Source: Balneolales bacterium (GTDB lineage Bacteria; Bacteroidota; Rhodothermia; Balneolales; Natronogracilivirgulaceae). Taken from it: a stretch of 56,694 nucleotides of DNA. The stretch is taken from assembly GCA_007134845.1 (NCBI GenBank), contig SLKA01000041.1, positions 1-56,694 of the forward strand. Reading direction: 5' to 3'. Below the pieces are notes generated by a model, which was given only the letters and a program-made list of their open reading frames with translations, did no database searches and was not told where the DNA came from. Shown one piece after another: positions 35,545 to 44,839 of this stretch. How positions within the stretch are numbered: the first letter of the stretch is position 1; each line of letters starts with the position of its first letter. The position numbers were made by a program, and so were the translations under genes.

Positions 35545-36306
35545 TCAGCCGGATGTGCCTGTCAATTCATCATATCGCTTTCGAAGCATCCGGACATCAT
35601 CCCATGTATCCCGTTTCCAGGCCGGATTGCGGAGCAGTGCGGCGGGGTGGAAGGTGACCATCAATTCGATGCCATTATGAAATGGATGGAAGCGGCTGCG
35701 AAGATGTTTCATCGGCTCGTTTGTATTGAGCAACGTCTGCGCAGAAACCCGTCCCAGGCACAGAATGAGTTTCGGACGAATGAGTTCGATTTGCCGGTAA
35801 AGATAAGGGAGGCTTCGGTCCCGCTCCTCAGGTTTGGGATCCCTGTTGTTGGGCGGCCTGTGTTTCAATATGTTGGCTATATAGACTTCATGACGTTGAA
35901 ACGATATGGCGGCCAGAATTTTATTCAACAGTTGACCTGCTCTTCCAACAAAGGGTTCTCCCTGCTTGTCTTCCTGAAGGCCGGGTGCCTCACCGATAAG
36001 CATGAGGTCGGCATCTGGATTGCCTGTTCCAAAGACCAGGTTGGTGTCTGCCAGGTCGGTGCGAAGTACGTCTGCCTTGAGGCAAATGGCGAGAAGCTCA
36101 TCCAGGTTTTTTGCGTTGGCTGGTGATTCTGTTTCACTTTCGGTTACCGGAATGGCGGCATCAGGATCATGCCGGAGGTCTTCGAAACCGCCCTTGTTTT
36201 TCTGTGATATATCAGGAAGCTGAAACCGGCCATAGGTTTCTTCTTCTGATTTCAAAAAATCCTGAACTGTGCGCATCAAACTCCTGGGTTCTGATTGATC
36301 TGCCAT
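35545..36306 (-). CDS. Uracil-DNA glycosylase, family 4-like, missing most Fe-S cysteines
   Basis: This 253-residue protein removes uracil from DNA. Family-4 motifs are present: GEAPGLQEDKQGEPFVGRAG at about 105-124 and TFHPAALLRNP at 218-228, plus IANILKHRPPNNRDPKP. An N-terminal extension of ~65 residues is acidic and probably disordered. Family-4 enzymes normally carry a 4Fe-4S cluster bound by four cysteines. Here only the first survives (Cys75); the others are Ala78, His149 and Ser165 by my alignment. The protein may therefore be a cluster-free variant, or activity may be altered. It precedes mtaB's end by 29 bases. Confidence 0.8.
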   Translation of the reverse strand: MADQSEPRSLMRTVQDFLKSEEETYGRFQLPDISQKNKGGFEDLRHDPDAAIPVTESETESPANAKNLDELLAICLKADVLRTDLADTNLVFGTGNPDADLMLIGEAPGLQEDKQGEPFVGRAGQLLNKILAAISFQRHEVYIANILKHRPPNNRDPKPEERDRSLPYLYRQIELIRPKLILCLGRVSAQTLLNTNEPMKHLRSRFHPFHNGIELMVTFHPAALLRNPAWKRDTWDDVRMLRKRYDELTGTSG

Positions 36307-36335
36307 ACCTTTTTCTATTTTTCTGAACGATGTTT

Positions 36336-37775
36336 TTAATTATTGCCGTATTGGTCCGGCACATCATAATCCAATCTTGATAATCCGATCCCGGCTGTTT
36401 CGCCCGCTGATACAGAAGGAACCGATGGAATCGATGTATCAATTTGAAATTCTTCAGGCTCGTGTTTCCCGCAAACCGCTTCGTTCGGTTCCCTTTGGAC
36501 AAGGCGGCAACGAATTACATTATTAACAAGAGACGGTTCAGACGGAACAGAGACACGGATGTAGTTGTCCGTCCAGCCGAACATCCTACCGTCCCGGATC
36601 TCCTGCTCAAGCAGCACCGGTCTGATCGAGCCCAGAAATCGGGTGTCAAAATCGAAGCGTTTTTGTTCTGATATTCGGCGCAGTTTATGCGTCCGACGTT
36701 TTCTTACCTGTTTTGAGATGTCATTTCCAATTTCAATAGCTGAGGTATTGGGGCGCTCAGAGTATGTAAATACGTGCAGGTATCCGATGGGAAGGGAGTG
36801 AATGAAATCAAGGGTTGTTTGAAAATGTGTATCCGTTTCTCCCGGGTGACCCGTAATGACATCGACACCGATACATGCATGCGGCATGCGTTTCAGGATA
36901 TAGTCGACACGTTTCCTGTAAAGATCCGTACGGTATCGGCGTTTCATCAGCTGCAGTACTTCATCCGATCCGCTTTGAAGCGGGATGTGAAAATGCGGCT
37001 GTACGGTGCGTGATTCTGCTACAAAATCTATGATCTCTCCGGATAGAAGATTGGGCTCAATGGAAGAGATTCGTACACGGTCCAGTCCGGGCAGCCGATC
37101 CAGATGATTGAGCAAGTCATAGAACGTTTCGTCAGTCCGATTTCCAAAATCCCCGACATTAACCCCTGTCAGGACTATTTCACGATATCCATCGGCAATG
37201 ACCTGCTGTGCATTCTCAAGCACCATTGCGATGGAAGGACTCCTGCTTTTGCCACGGGCAAGAGGAATTGTGCAAAAGCTGCACTTATAGTCGCATCCAT
37301 CCTGGACTTTCAGAAAAGCACGGGTCCGGTCATTTGAAGAAAATGCGTGATGAAAATCGATTGCCTCATTGACATCGGTACGGTGCACGATGGTTTGATC
37401 GCACTTTTCAAAATTGCCGGCCAGTCTCAGTATGTCAAATTTGTCCCGCGTCCCCACCACCAGGTCCACTCCATCAATGGCTGCAATTTCTTCGGGTTCC
37501 AACTGCGCGTAACAGCCGGTTACAACGATATAGGCATTCGGATTCTGACGCATTGCGCGTCGCACCACCTTGCGGCAGTCCCGGTTGGCATCCCGGGTAA
37601 CGGAACACGTGTTGATGACATATATATCGGATTTCTGCTCAAATGGCAGAATATCAAAATCCTGTCCGTCAAAATTCCGCTTCAAAGTGGACGTCTCAGC
37701 GAAATTGAGTTTACAACCGAGTGTGTAGAAAGCCACACTTTTAGATTCAGATGATATTACATTCTTGCTGCCCAT
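36336..37775 (-). CDS. mtaB: tRNA t6A37 methylthiotransferase (MtaB family)
   Basis: This radical SAM enzyme of the methylthiotransferase family adds a methylthio group to threonylcarbamoyl-adenosine 37 of tRNA. The N-terminal UPF0004 domain has three cluster cysteines in YTLGCKLNFAE, VINTCSVT and VVTGCYAQ. The radical SAM motif is CDYKCSFCTIP, and the LTGVNVGDFG and HIPLQSGSDEVLQLMKRRY motifs follow. The KLN rather than QMN after the first Cys favours MtaB over MiaB. The C-terminal TRAM-like domain is about 375-450, followed by a Ser/Pro/Val-rich tail of ~30 residues. A 12-base palindrome sits just upstream of the start. Confidence 0.9.
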   Translation of the reverse strand: MGSKNVISSESKSVAFYTLGCKLNFAETSTLKRNFDGQDFDILPFEQKSDIYVINTCSVTRDANRDCRKVVRRAMRQNPNAYIVVTGCYAQLEPEEIAAIDGVDLVVGTRDKFDILRLAGNFEKCDQTIVHRTDVNEAIDFHHAFSSNDRTRAFLKVQDGCDYKCSFCTIPLARGKSRSPSIAMVLENAQQVIADGYREIVLTGVNVGDFGNRTDETFYDLLNHLDRLPGLDRVRISSIEPNLLSGEIIDFVAESRTVQPHFHIPLQSGSDEVLQLMKRRYRTDLYRKRVDYILKRMPHACIGVDVITGHPGETDTHFQTTLDFIHSLPIGYLHVFTYSERPNTSAIEIGNDISKQVRKRRTHKLRRISEQKRFDFDTRFLGSIRPVLLEQEIRDGRMFGWTDNYIRVSVPSEPSLVNNVIRCRLVQREPNEAVCGKHEPEEFQIDTSIPSVPSVSAGETAGIGLSRLDYDVPDQYGNN

Positions 37776-37785
37776 AAAGCGGATA

Positions 37786-37797
37786 GTACAATTGTAC
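37786..37797. promoter_or_regulatory. 12-bp perfect palindrome upstream of mtaB
   Basis: GTACAATTGTAC is a perfect 12-base palindrome 11 bases before the mtaB start codon, between mtaB and nuoH. A site so close to the start could act as an operator blocking initiation, but the regulator is unknown and such a short palindrome can arise by chance. Confidence 0.35.
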
Positions 37798-37931
37798 AGA
37801 TCGATTTATACGGATCTTTTTTTGATGGATGCTGATTACATCAGACACCGTGATGTTCCGGTTCATACCATCCTGACACCATCGCAGCCTGACTTCGTTC
37901 AATCAACGGACCTGCAGCGCAGGATATTCTG

Positions 37932-38930
37932 TCAGGAAATATAATACAATATGATGGCAATCACGGCAAAGTTCAGGATTGCAAGAGGAAGCATCCTTGT
38001 CCAGCCCAGCCGCATCAGCTGATTGAATTTGAATCGTGGGAGTGTCCAGCGGACCCAGATGAAAACAAAGGCAAAGAAGACCGTTTTGATTAGAAACACA
38101 TGAATATCCAGAATAGACTTCCAGAGCGGACTCATTTCAGGCAGCCAATAGCCGGCGAATGGAAGGTGGTAACCACCGAAGAAAAAGACGGTAATGAGCA
38201 TGCTTCCAACCACAACGTGCATATATTCCGCAAGAAAGAAGGTTCCGAATTTCATGGAGCTGTATTCGGTGTGGAAACCGCCCACAAGTTCCTGCTCGGC
38301 TTCAACAAGATCAAAAGGAGCACGATTGGCTTCGGCAAAAGCAGCAATGGTAAAAATCACAAATCCGATCGGATTCCGGAATACATTCCACCACAGTTCC
38401 TGTGACTGGACGATTTCCAGGACACTAAGTGAGCTTGCGAACAGGATTACCGATGCCAGAGCGACTCCCATGGGCAGTTCATAGCTGATCATCTGTGCAG
38501 CTGCACGCAACCCGCCCAAAAGTGAATATTTGCTGTTGGACGCCCATCCTGCAAGCGTCACACCATATACAGACAAGGATGCAACAGCAAGTAGAAATAG
38601 CACCCCGACATTCAGATTTGTAATATAGACGAACTCACTGAAAGGGATCACAGCTACCGTTATAATTGCCGTGCTGACCGGGATCATCGGAGCAAGTATA
38701 TACAGAAAGCGATTGGCTTTTTCCGGAATAATATCCTCTTTCAGGAACAGCTTGATTACATCCGAAAAAGGCTGGAACAGACCTAGCGGACCAACCCGGT
38801 TTGGTCCATAACGGTTCTGGATAAAGGCTGAAACCCGTCTTTCAGCATAAACGGCAACCGCCGCTGAAGGGAGCAGGAAGAGCAGGACAACAGCCAGCAT
38901 GACCAAGGTAGAAAATAGTAATGGATCCAT
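37932..38930 (-). CDS. nuoH: NADH-quinone oxidoreductase subunit H
   Basis: NuoH anchors the quinone-binding channel of respiratory complex I to its membrane arm. The 332-residue protein has about eight helices. Conserved stretches include AERRVSAFIQNRYGPNRVGPLGLFQP, split here by position, LKEDIIPEKANRFLY, and GWASNSKYSLLGGLRAAAQMISYE, plus FAEANRAPFDLVEAEQELVGGFHTEYSS in pieces. These include the quinone-site and Na/H-coupling charged residues. It abuts nuoG directly, with no gap. It is the last nuo gene of this cluster; no nuoI through nuoN genes follow before mtaB. Confidence 0.95.
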   Translation of the reverse strand: MDPLLFSTLVMLAVVLLFLLPSAAVAVYAERRVSAFIQNRYGPNRVGPLGLFQPFSDVIKLFLKEDIIPEKANRFLYILAPMIPVSTAIITVAVIPFSEFVYITNLNVGVLFLLAVASLSVYGVTLAGWASNSKYSLLGGLRAAAQMISYELPMGVALASVILFASSLSVLEIVQSQELWWNVFRNPIGFVIFTIAAFAEANRAPFDLVEAEQELVGGFHTEYSSMKFGTFFLAEYMHVVVGSMLITVFFFGGYHLPFAGYWLPEMSPLWKSILDIHVFLIKTVFFAFVFIWVRWTLPRFKFNQLMRLGWTRMLPLAILNFAVIAIILYYIS

Positions 38931-40673
38931 TTATACCGTATTAACTTCAGAATCTTGTTCCAGTTTCAGTTGAATGCCGTTTTCTTCATCCATCTGTTCG
39001 TATGTCACACCCCGGAAAACCGGGAATTTTCCGGCAATCTCCTCTAGTATCTGCCGTGAGGATTCCCAGGCCAGTGATTCAGTACCGGAATTAAGCCGGA
39101 CAAGGAATTCCCATGCGGGGAGGCAGTCGATCCGGTTGGCATCGGTGACCCAATTGTCGAACTTGGTGCCATAGTGATCAAGGCGCCCCATGGACATTTC
39201 AAGATTGAGCCGGCGATTTGTATAAAGTGTTTCCTTGGCAGGAACGGTTCGCTGTATCCGTCCATCCACATTGACATAAGAAGCGGCATGTTCGGCTGCC
39301 GAGGTTATTGGAATAACCAGGTTTGCAACTCGCGATGTCGCATTGTGATTGGTTCCCCAGTACACTGTATAAGCTGTCCCGAAGTGCTCTGAGGTCAGAT
39401 CTGTGCGATCCAGAATGTCATCATTGAGGATGACTACAAGTTTCGTTTTAGCCGTTTCAATGATTCCAGCAAGCTTTTTTCCTTCAATTTCATTGTACCC
39501 GAGTGCCTTAACGCCGTTTGTATTGGGAGCCTGGTCATCGCTTAGAAGCAGGTTGTCACCCGCACCGGGAATAATATGAGACACAAAATGAAATGCATCG
39601 GCACCCAATGATTCAAAATAAGTTTTGAAGGCATAATTATCTTCCACTGAAGCATGCGGGCTTCCAATTACCAGAATTTCGGAGGCCTGTACCTTTTCGA
39701 ACTCTTCAAGCAGGGTAAGTTCAGCGTTATTCCATGTAGTCCGGACCTGCTCCGTATCATCGGGGCGCATCCAGGGTTTGGAAATCCTGTTTTCGTTAAA
39801 TTTCTTATAAGCCAGGCGGCCTGAATCGGGTATCCAATGGTTATTAACCTCTTCATTGAACCTTGGAGTAATACGCATCACCAGGTTGTCGCGGGTCCAC
39901 AGCCAGGTGCTGCAACCTTTGCCATTGGATACATCGATACCAGGGGTCTGATTCATTTCCCACACCCGGGCTTTGAACCGGAAATCAGCAGAAGTCAGGG
40001 CTCCAACAGGACAGATATCGACAGTATTCATAGAATACGGATCATCAAAAACCTGGCCTTTGGCAGTCATTGGATAATTTTTATCGCCCCGCGAAATGAT
40101 GGTGAGCTGATGCGTTTTTGAGATCTCGTCGGTAAAACGGACACATCGGGTGCAGTTGATGCAGCGTTCGGCGTCAAGAATTACCCTGGGTCCAAGCTGG
40201 ATCGCTTTGGGTTTATGAACTTTTTTGTGTTCAAACCGGCTTCCTTCGGGACCGTATTTATAGGTCAGGATCTGCAATGGGCACTCACCGGCCTGGTCAC
40301 AGATGGGACAGTCCAAAGGATGATTGATGAGAATAAACTCCAGATTGTCGGCTTGCGCCTGTTTTACCAGTTCGTCGGTGTGATGTGTATGAACAACCAT
40401 GCCGTCAGCCAGATCCAGACTGCAAGCAGTCATCAGTTTCGGAAAAAAACGGATGACCCTGTTACCATCTTCATCGATCTCGAAAATGCCTTTATCTCTG
40501 TCATAAATCGGCATTCCGGCCTTAACCATGCATTGCCGGCAGTTGGCAGGGACCGACAGGGAGGGGTGGTAGCAGAAGAAGGGCAGATCAAGCCCGTTGT
40601 CGAGCATGAACTGAAGTACTTTCCCCGGCTTATCGTATTCGTATCGCTTGTTATCAATAAAAATTTCAGGCAT
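38931..40673 (-). CDS. nuoG: NADH-quinone oxidoreductase subunit G
   Basis: NuoG belongs to the peripheral arm of complex I and relays electrons through iron-sulfur clusters. The 580-residue protein has an N-terminal 2Fe-2S domain (FCYHPSLSVPANCRQC, then TACSLDLADG). A His/Cys cluster follows with INHPLDCPICDQAGECPLQ, then two 4Fe-4S motifs CINCTRCVRF and DICPVGALTSADFRFKARVW. The remainder is a shortened molybdopterin-type domain, with WTRDNLVMRITPRFNEEVNNHW split by position. At 580 residues it is shorter than E. coli NuoG (about 900), which is common in this lineage. Confidence 0.93.
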   Translation of the reverse strand: MPEIFIDNKRYEYDKPGKVLQFMLDNGLDLPFFCYHPSLSVPANCRQCMVKAGMPIYDRDKGIFEIDEDGNRVIRFFPKLMTACSLDLADGMVVHTHHTDELVKQAQADNLEFILINHPLDCPICDQAGECPLQILTYKYGPEGSRFEHKKVHKPKAIQLGPRVILDAERCINCTRCVRFTDEISKTHQLTIISRGDKNYPMTAKGQVFDDPYSMNTVDICPVGALTSADFRFKARVWEMNQTPGIDVSNGKGCSTWLWTRDNLVMRITPRFNEEVNNHWIPDSGRLAYKKFNENRISKPWMRPDDTEQVRTTWNNAELTLLEEFEKVQASEILVIGSPHASVEDNYAFKTYFESLGADAFHFVSHIIPGAGDNLLLSDDQAPNTNGVKALGYNEIEGKKLAGIIETAKTKLVVILNDDILDRTDLTSEHFGTAYTVYWGTNHNATSRVANLVIPITSAAEHAASYVNVDGRIQRTVPAKETLYTNRRLNLEMSMGRLDHYGTKFDNWVTDANRIDCLPAWEFLVRLNSGTESLAWESSRQILEEIAGKFPVFRGVTYEQMDEENGIQLKLEQDSEVNTV

Positions 40674-40694
40674 AGCTGATATTATGGAGTTTCA

Positions 40695-41984
40695 TCAGGC
40701 GACGGCATAAACCGTTTTTCTGCATTTTTTTTCGAATTCATCACGGAAACGATCAATTGAGTAGCGAACAGGCCACGCAGCGGCATCGGCCAGGGCGCAT
40801 ATGGTGCGACCTTCCATGCGGTGACAGATTGCCAGCAGGAGGTCCAGATCCCGCAATTCACCATTGCCATCCTTGATTTTTCGCAGCGTCTTTTCAAGCC
40901 ATCCGGTACCATCACGGCACGGTGTGCATTGTCCGCATGATTCATGACTATAGAAATGTGATATCCTCCAGATCAGATCGACCATGTCGGTGTCTTCATC
41001 CAAAACGACCATGCCGGCGGTACCCATCATCGACCCGGCTTCCCGGAGCGAGTCAGAATCCATGCTGACCCCCTCAAGCATGTCGGCCCGAAGTGGTGGT
41101 GTAGAAGAACCTCCCGGAATCAGGGCTTTAAGCTTTTTCCCACCTCGCACACCGCCTGCAACATCATTGATGAGGGTCATAATATCCATACCGGCGGGAT
41201 ATTCGTATACTCCGGGCCGGTTTACATGCCCGGAAATACCGTATAGAACAGGACCCGGATGGGTATCCGGACCGATTTCCAGGTACCAGTCCGCCCCGTT
41301 GTTCATCACCAGCGGAACATTGGCCAGGGTTTCAATATTATTGATTGTGGTTGGCCGTCCCCATAAACCGCGCTGCGCCGGGAAAGGTGGTTTAACCCTT
41401 GGATATCCACGTTTCCCTTCCAGCGACTCCATGAGAGAGGACTCTTCACCGCAGATGTAGGCACCGGCTCCCATGTGGGTGTACATCTCCACACTGAAAT
41501 CGGTCCCAAGCACCTTTTTGCCGAGATATCCGTTTTCATAAGCCTGATCAATTGCTTTCTGCAGTTTTTTCAGGAAAGGACGATATTCGCCGCGGATATA
41601 GACATAAATAACGTTGATTTGCATAGCGTATGCAGCTATGATCGATCCCTCAATAAACAAATGCGGATTAAATTCGAAAATTTTTCTGTCCTTGAAGGTG
41701 CCGGGCTCCGACTCGTCACCGTTGCATGCCAGGTAGCGTGGTTTTCCATCCGGCTCAGGCATAAACGACCATTTCAGTCCGGCATTAAAACCCGCCCCGC
41801 CCCGGCCGCGAATATTTGCCGCTTTAACTTCTCCAATCACGTTATTTGGACTCCAAGTTTCCTGATCTTTCAGGATTTTCCGGAGTGCCTGATAGCCATT
41901 GTTCTTTTCATAAACAGTTATCTCATGAAGGTCCTTAATGGCCGGCAGAAGGAGAGGGTTATATGATTTCCAGTCGTTGGTCAT
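40695..41984 (-). CDS. nuoF: NADH-quinone oxidoreductase subunit F
   Basis: NuoF carries FMN, the NADH site and one 4Fe-4S cluster, and takes electrons from NADH. The 429-residue protein has the FMN/NADH loop IRGRGGAGFNAGLKWSFMP and the second motif GAYICGEESSLMESLEGKRG. The cluster motif is SHFYSHESCGQCTPCRDGTGWL. All are intact. The ATG at 41984 starts four bases after the nuoE stop; a longer TTG-initiated form from 42032 would overlap nuoE and adds a low-complexity N-terminus. It works as a unit with nuoE and nuoG. Confidence 0.95.
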   Translation of the reverse strand: MTNDWKSYNPLLLPAIKDLHEITVYEKNNGYQALRKILKDQETWSPNNVIGEVKAANIRGRGGAGFNAGLKWSFMPEPDGKPRYLACNGDESEPGTFKDRKIFEFNPHLFIEGSIIAAYAMQINVIYVYIRGEYRPFLKKLQKAIDQAYENGYLGKKVLGTDFSVEMYTHMGAGAYICGEESSLMESLEGKRGYPRVKPPFPAQRGLWGRPTTINNIETLANVPLVMNNGADWYLEIGPDTHPGPVLYGISGHVNRPGVYEYPAGMDIMTLINDVAGGVRGGKKLKALIPGGSSTPPLRADMLEGVSMDSDSLREAGSMMGTAGMVVLDEDTDMVDLIWRISHFYSHESCGQCTPCRDGTGWLEKTLRKIKDGNGELRDLDLLLAICHRMEGRTICALADAAAWPVRYSIDRFRDEFEKKCRKTVYAVA

Positions 41985-41988
41985 CGTA

Positions 41989-42531
41989 TTATTCAGATCC
42001 GTTTTCGTGTTGAGGCATTCGGTTGGATTCAAATTCGGGCTTTTTACCTGCCTTAAGGGCTTCGATCAGTTTGTCAATCTTTTTGTGCGTCAGATGGTTG
42101 ACGAATTTGTCGTTGGTTACCTGAAGCATGGGCGCATACCCACAGGCGCCGAGGCATTCGACGGATTGGATGGAAAATTCACCATCCGGTGTGGTTTCTC
42201 CCGCCTTGATCTCCAGCTTTTCCTCCAGATACTGAAGGATATCATATCCCCCGCATACCTGGCAGCTGAGACAGGTGCAAACATCCAGCACATGCCTGCC
42301 CATCGGTTTCTCATAGAACTGGGTATAAAATGTCACGACTCCGTAAATATGGGCTTCGGGGATATTAAGTGTGTCGGCTACCAGTTTCTGGACAGATGGA
42401 TCGGTATGTCCGAATTTGTCCTGCGCATACCATAGCACGGGAAGCACAGCAGCCTGTTTCTCCGGATACTTTGCGGTGAGTCTTTCGATCTCGGCGAGAT
42501 CGGTGGCATCAAATGTATTCGTGTCTGACAT
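41989..42531 (-). CDS. nuoE: NADH-quinone oxidoreductase subunit E
   Basis: NuoE is a thioredoxin-like 2Fe-2S subunit of the NADH-dehydrogenase module. The 180-residue protein opens with YPEKQAAVLPVLWYAQDKFG. The cluster cysteines are in VCTCLSCQVCGGYDIL and SVECLGACGYAPMLQV, the family pattern. VVTFYTQF is also present. The gene lies two bases after nuoD and four before nuoF. No anomalies are seen, though the C-terminus is extended by a charged tail (KAGKKPEFESNRMPQHENGSE). Confidence 0.95.
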   Translation of the reverse strand: MSDTNTFDATDLAEIERLTAKYPEKQAAVLPVLWYAQDKFGHTDPSVQKLVADTLNIPEAHIYGVVTFYTQFYEKPMGRHVLDVCTCLSCQVCGGYDILQYLEEKLEIKAGETTPDGEFSIQSVECLGACGYAPMLQVTNDKFVNHLTHKKIDKLIEALKAGKKPEFESNRMPQHENGSE

Positions 42532-42533
42532 AA

Positions 42534-43826
42534 TTACTTGTCTGAGTCTCCCATTACCGGGTCCATTCCGCCGATGAGAACAACAGTATCAGCGACCATT
42601 TCACCGTCAAGTATGGTTTCCAATCCCTGCAGATTGCTGAAGGATGGGGAATTGATTTTCAATCGCCAGGGATGCCCCGTGCCGTCGCTTTGTATGTAAA
42701 ATCCGAGTTCGCCCTTCGGGGCTTCAATAGCGTGATAACTTTCGGCACCCGCTGGAGGACACACGCCGGTGTCTGTCATCATGAAATCGTGGATAAGGCC
42801 TTCCATCGAATAATAGACCTCGTCTTTGGAGGGATAGCTTTTCTTGGCGTCATCCACTCTGATAGGGCCTTTTTCAGGCATTTTGTCAAAGCACTGTTCA
42901 ATTATCCTGACAGATTCAGCCATTTCCTCCATCCTGCAGTAATACCGGGCCAGGTTGTCCCCCTCTGTACGAGTTGGCACCACAAAATCCATGTCGGCGT
43001 AGTGTAGGTAGGGTTCGAACGTGCGTATGTCATAGGCAATACCCGTAGCCCTGAGCGAGGGTCCTGCCAGACCGATGGCAATGGCCTCTTCATGATCGAT
43101 TGCACCGACACCGCTGTTTCGGTCAACAAAAATTCTGTTTCTGTCAAGAGTTTTGTGCCATCCTTTCAGTTCATCCGGAAATTCCCTTATAAATTTCCGG
43201 ATTTTTTCCACGGCTGCCGGAGTGAAGTCGTTATTGACTCCTCCAATGCGTGAGTGGGATACCGTAAATCGGTGACCGGTTACTTCATCAAAAATATCAT
43301 ATATTTTTTCTCTTTCACGGAAAGTCCAGAGAAAATAGGAGAGGGCACCGGCGTCCATGATCATCGTGCCAAGCCACAACAGGTGGGAAGAGATGCGCGC
43401 CAGTTCACAGCATATCATTCGGATATAGCTGGCACGCTCGGGAATTTCAATGCCGGCAATCCGTTCGACGGCCATGCAAAGGGCAACATTGTTGCTGTAG
43501 GGCGAGATGTAGTCCATGCGGTCGGTATAGGGCATGAACTCCTGGTATGTCTTGTTCTCCGCCATTTTTTCTATGCCCCGGTGCAAATAACCGGTATCAA
43601 GACGGCATTTTGTGATGACTTCCCCGTCGAGTTCCATCAACACCCGAAGCACACCGTGTGTGGCAGGGTGCTGCGGACCCATGTTGAGAGTCATTCTGGT
43701 GGTCAGAGGATCGCTTTTGTCGACTTCGACTGTGGCGTGCTTGTCCTCAAGACTTTTGTAGAGTGCCTCCTGGTGCTCCCTGAAGTAGGTCGGTTTCTTC
43801 CTGGATATTTTTTTTTCAAGTTCCAT
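42534..43826 (-). CDS. nuoD: NADH-quinone oxidoreductase subunit D
   Basis: NuoD forms part of the quinone-reducing site of complex I and is related to hydrogenase large subunits. The 430-residue protein has the hallmark LNMGPQHPATHGVLRVLMELDGE in two parts, RIGGVNNDFT-type and GVGAIDHEEAIAIGLAGPSLRA-type motifs. The C-terminal LKINSPSFSNLQGLE, then IGGMDPVMGDSDK, ends the family sequence. Family-typical His in the HPATHG loop is retained. An N-terminal extension of ~40 charged residues precedes the conserved core. It is separate from nuoC rather than fused to it. Confidence 0.95.
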   Translation of the reverse strand: MELEKKISRKKPTYFREHQEALYKSLEDKHATVEVDKSDPLTTRMTLNMGPQHPATHGVLRVLMELDGEVITKCRLDTGYLHRGIEKMAENKTYQEFMPYTDRMDYISPYSNNVALCMAVERIAGIEIPERASYIRMICCELARISSHLLWLGTMIMDAGALSYFLWTFREREKIYDIFDEVTGHRFTVSHSRIGGVNNDFTPAAVEKIRKFIREFPDELKGWHKTLDRNRIFVDRNSGVGAIDHEEAIAIGLAGPSLRATGIAYDIRTFEPYLHYADMDFVVPTRTEGDNLARYYCRMEEMAESVRIIEQCFDKMPEKGPIRVDDAKKSYPSKDEVYYSMEGLIHDFMMTDTGVCPPAGAESYHAIEAPKGELGFYIQSDGTGHPWRLKINSPSFSNLQGLETILDGEMVADTVVLIGGMDPVMGDSDK

Positions 43827-43841
43827 AATGAGTTAATGCCG

Positions 43842-44345
43842 TCAGTCGTGATCAGGGGTTGTGTTGGGCATTTCGAGGGAACCGGGCACACCCAGCAGGG
43901 GAAACTCCTTTCTTAGCGGATAGTATTTGAAATCCTCGGGCAGGAAGATGCGCCGCAGGTCGGGATGCCCTTCAAACCGAATGCCAAACATGTCATATAC
44001 TTCGCGTTCATTCCAGTTGGCACTCTTCCAGATATCAGATACCGTAGGAAGGAGGGGCTGCTCTTCATCCACAAGAACTTTTACAAATAAACGCCACCTG
44101 TCCCGCAATGAAACAAGATGATAGATCACTTCAAAGCGGTCTTCCGAGGTGAACCGGTCCGCTCCGATAATTTCATTGAGATATGCAAAATGAAGTGTGT
44201 TTTTTAGAAAACGGCAGGTATCGTGGATCCTTTTCCGTGGAATCAGCAGCAGGGGATAGGTCTGCTTCATGTTCAGTTCAAGCAAATCATCGCCCAGATA
44301 TTCACGGATATCCTGCAGGATGTTGTCTCTGATTTCTGTATTCAT
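43842..44345 (-). CDS. nuoC: NADH-quinone oxidoreductase subunit C
   Basis: NuoC is the 30-kDa-type structural subunit of the complex I peripheral arm. The 167-residue protein contains FEVIYHLVSLRDRWRLFVKV and WKSANWNEREVYDMFGIRFEGHPDLRRIFLP, the latter in pieces matching the family signature ERE-x-D-M-x-G-I-x-F. It ends with YYPLRKEFPLLG. It lies 15 bases before nuoD and eight after nuoB. No anomaly is seen. Confidence 0.93.
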   Translation of the reverse strand: MNTEIRDNILQDIREYLGDDLLELNMKQTYPLLLIPRKRIHDTCRFLKNTLHFAYLNEIIGADRFTSEDRFEVIYHLVSLRDRWRLFVKVLVDEEQPLLPTVSDIWKSANWNEREVYDMFGIRFEGHPDLRRIFLPEDFKYYPLRKEFPLLGVPGSLEMPNTTPDHD

Positions 44346-44353
44346 AAGGTGAA

Positions 44354-44836
44354 TTAGCTGTCAAGCTTGAGCGATTGCTGCTCTTTGATTTTATCCTGGA
44401 TTTTGAGGATGGCGTTGATCACTGATTCGGGTCTCGGAGGACAGCCGGAGATGTAGTAGTCGACAGGCAGAAAATTGTCCACACCCTGTACTACGCCATA
44501 GCAGCGGTGCATGCCGCCTGTGGATGCACACGCACCCATGGCAATGCACCATTTCGGATCAGGCATCTGGTCCCAGATGCGGCGTATGGCGTGTGACATC
44601 TTGTACGTACACCAACCTGCAACGATCATTACGTCGCTTTGCCTGGGTGAGAACCGGAATACCTCAGACCCGAAACGCGCAGCATCGTATTTGGGTCCTG
44701 CGAATGCCATCATTTCAATGGCGCAGCACGCAAGTCCCATGGGCATCGGCCAGACGGAGTTGGAACGGCCCCATTTTGTCAACGCATCTACTGTTGTGGT
44801 GAAGTAGCCTTCACCCATTACACGATCAAGACTCAT
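44354..44836 (-). CDS. nuoB: NADH-quinone oxidoreductase subunit B
   Basis: NuoB carries cluster N2, the last iron-sulfur centre before quinone. The 160-residue protein has [18 protein letters not shown] (two adjacent Cys), [18 protein letters not shown] and [19 protein letters not shown]. Together these supply the four cluster cysteines. It overlaps nothing and sits three bases after nuoA. It is shorter than E. coli NuoB (220) because it lacks an N-terminal extension, which is usual in many phyla. Confidence 0.96.
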   Translation of the reverse strand: MSLDRVMGEGYFTTTVDALTKWGRSNSVWPMPMGLACCAIEMMAFAGPKYDAARFGSEVFRFSPRQSDVMIVAGWCTYKMSHAIRRIWDQMPDPKWCIAMGACASTGGMHRCYGVVQGVDNFLPVDYYISGCPPRPESVINAILKIQDKIKEQQSLKLDS

Positions 44837-44839
44837 AAT

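Noticed and set aside
35431-36126. Long plus-strand open frame opposite the uracil-DNA glycosylase gene
   Set aside because: It is antisense to a gene with clear family motifs; its own translation shows no recognisable domain and resembles a shadow frame.
44511-44807. Plus-strand open frames opposite nuoB
   Set aside because: Both frames are antisense to a conserved complex I subunit with cluster cysteines.
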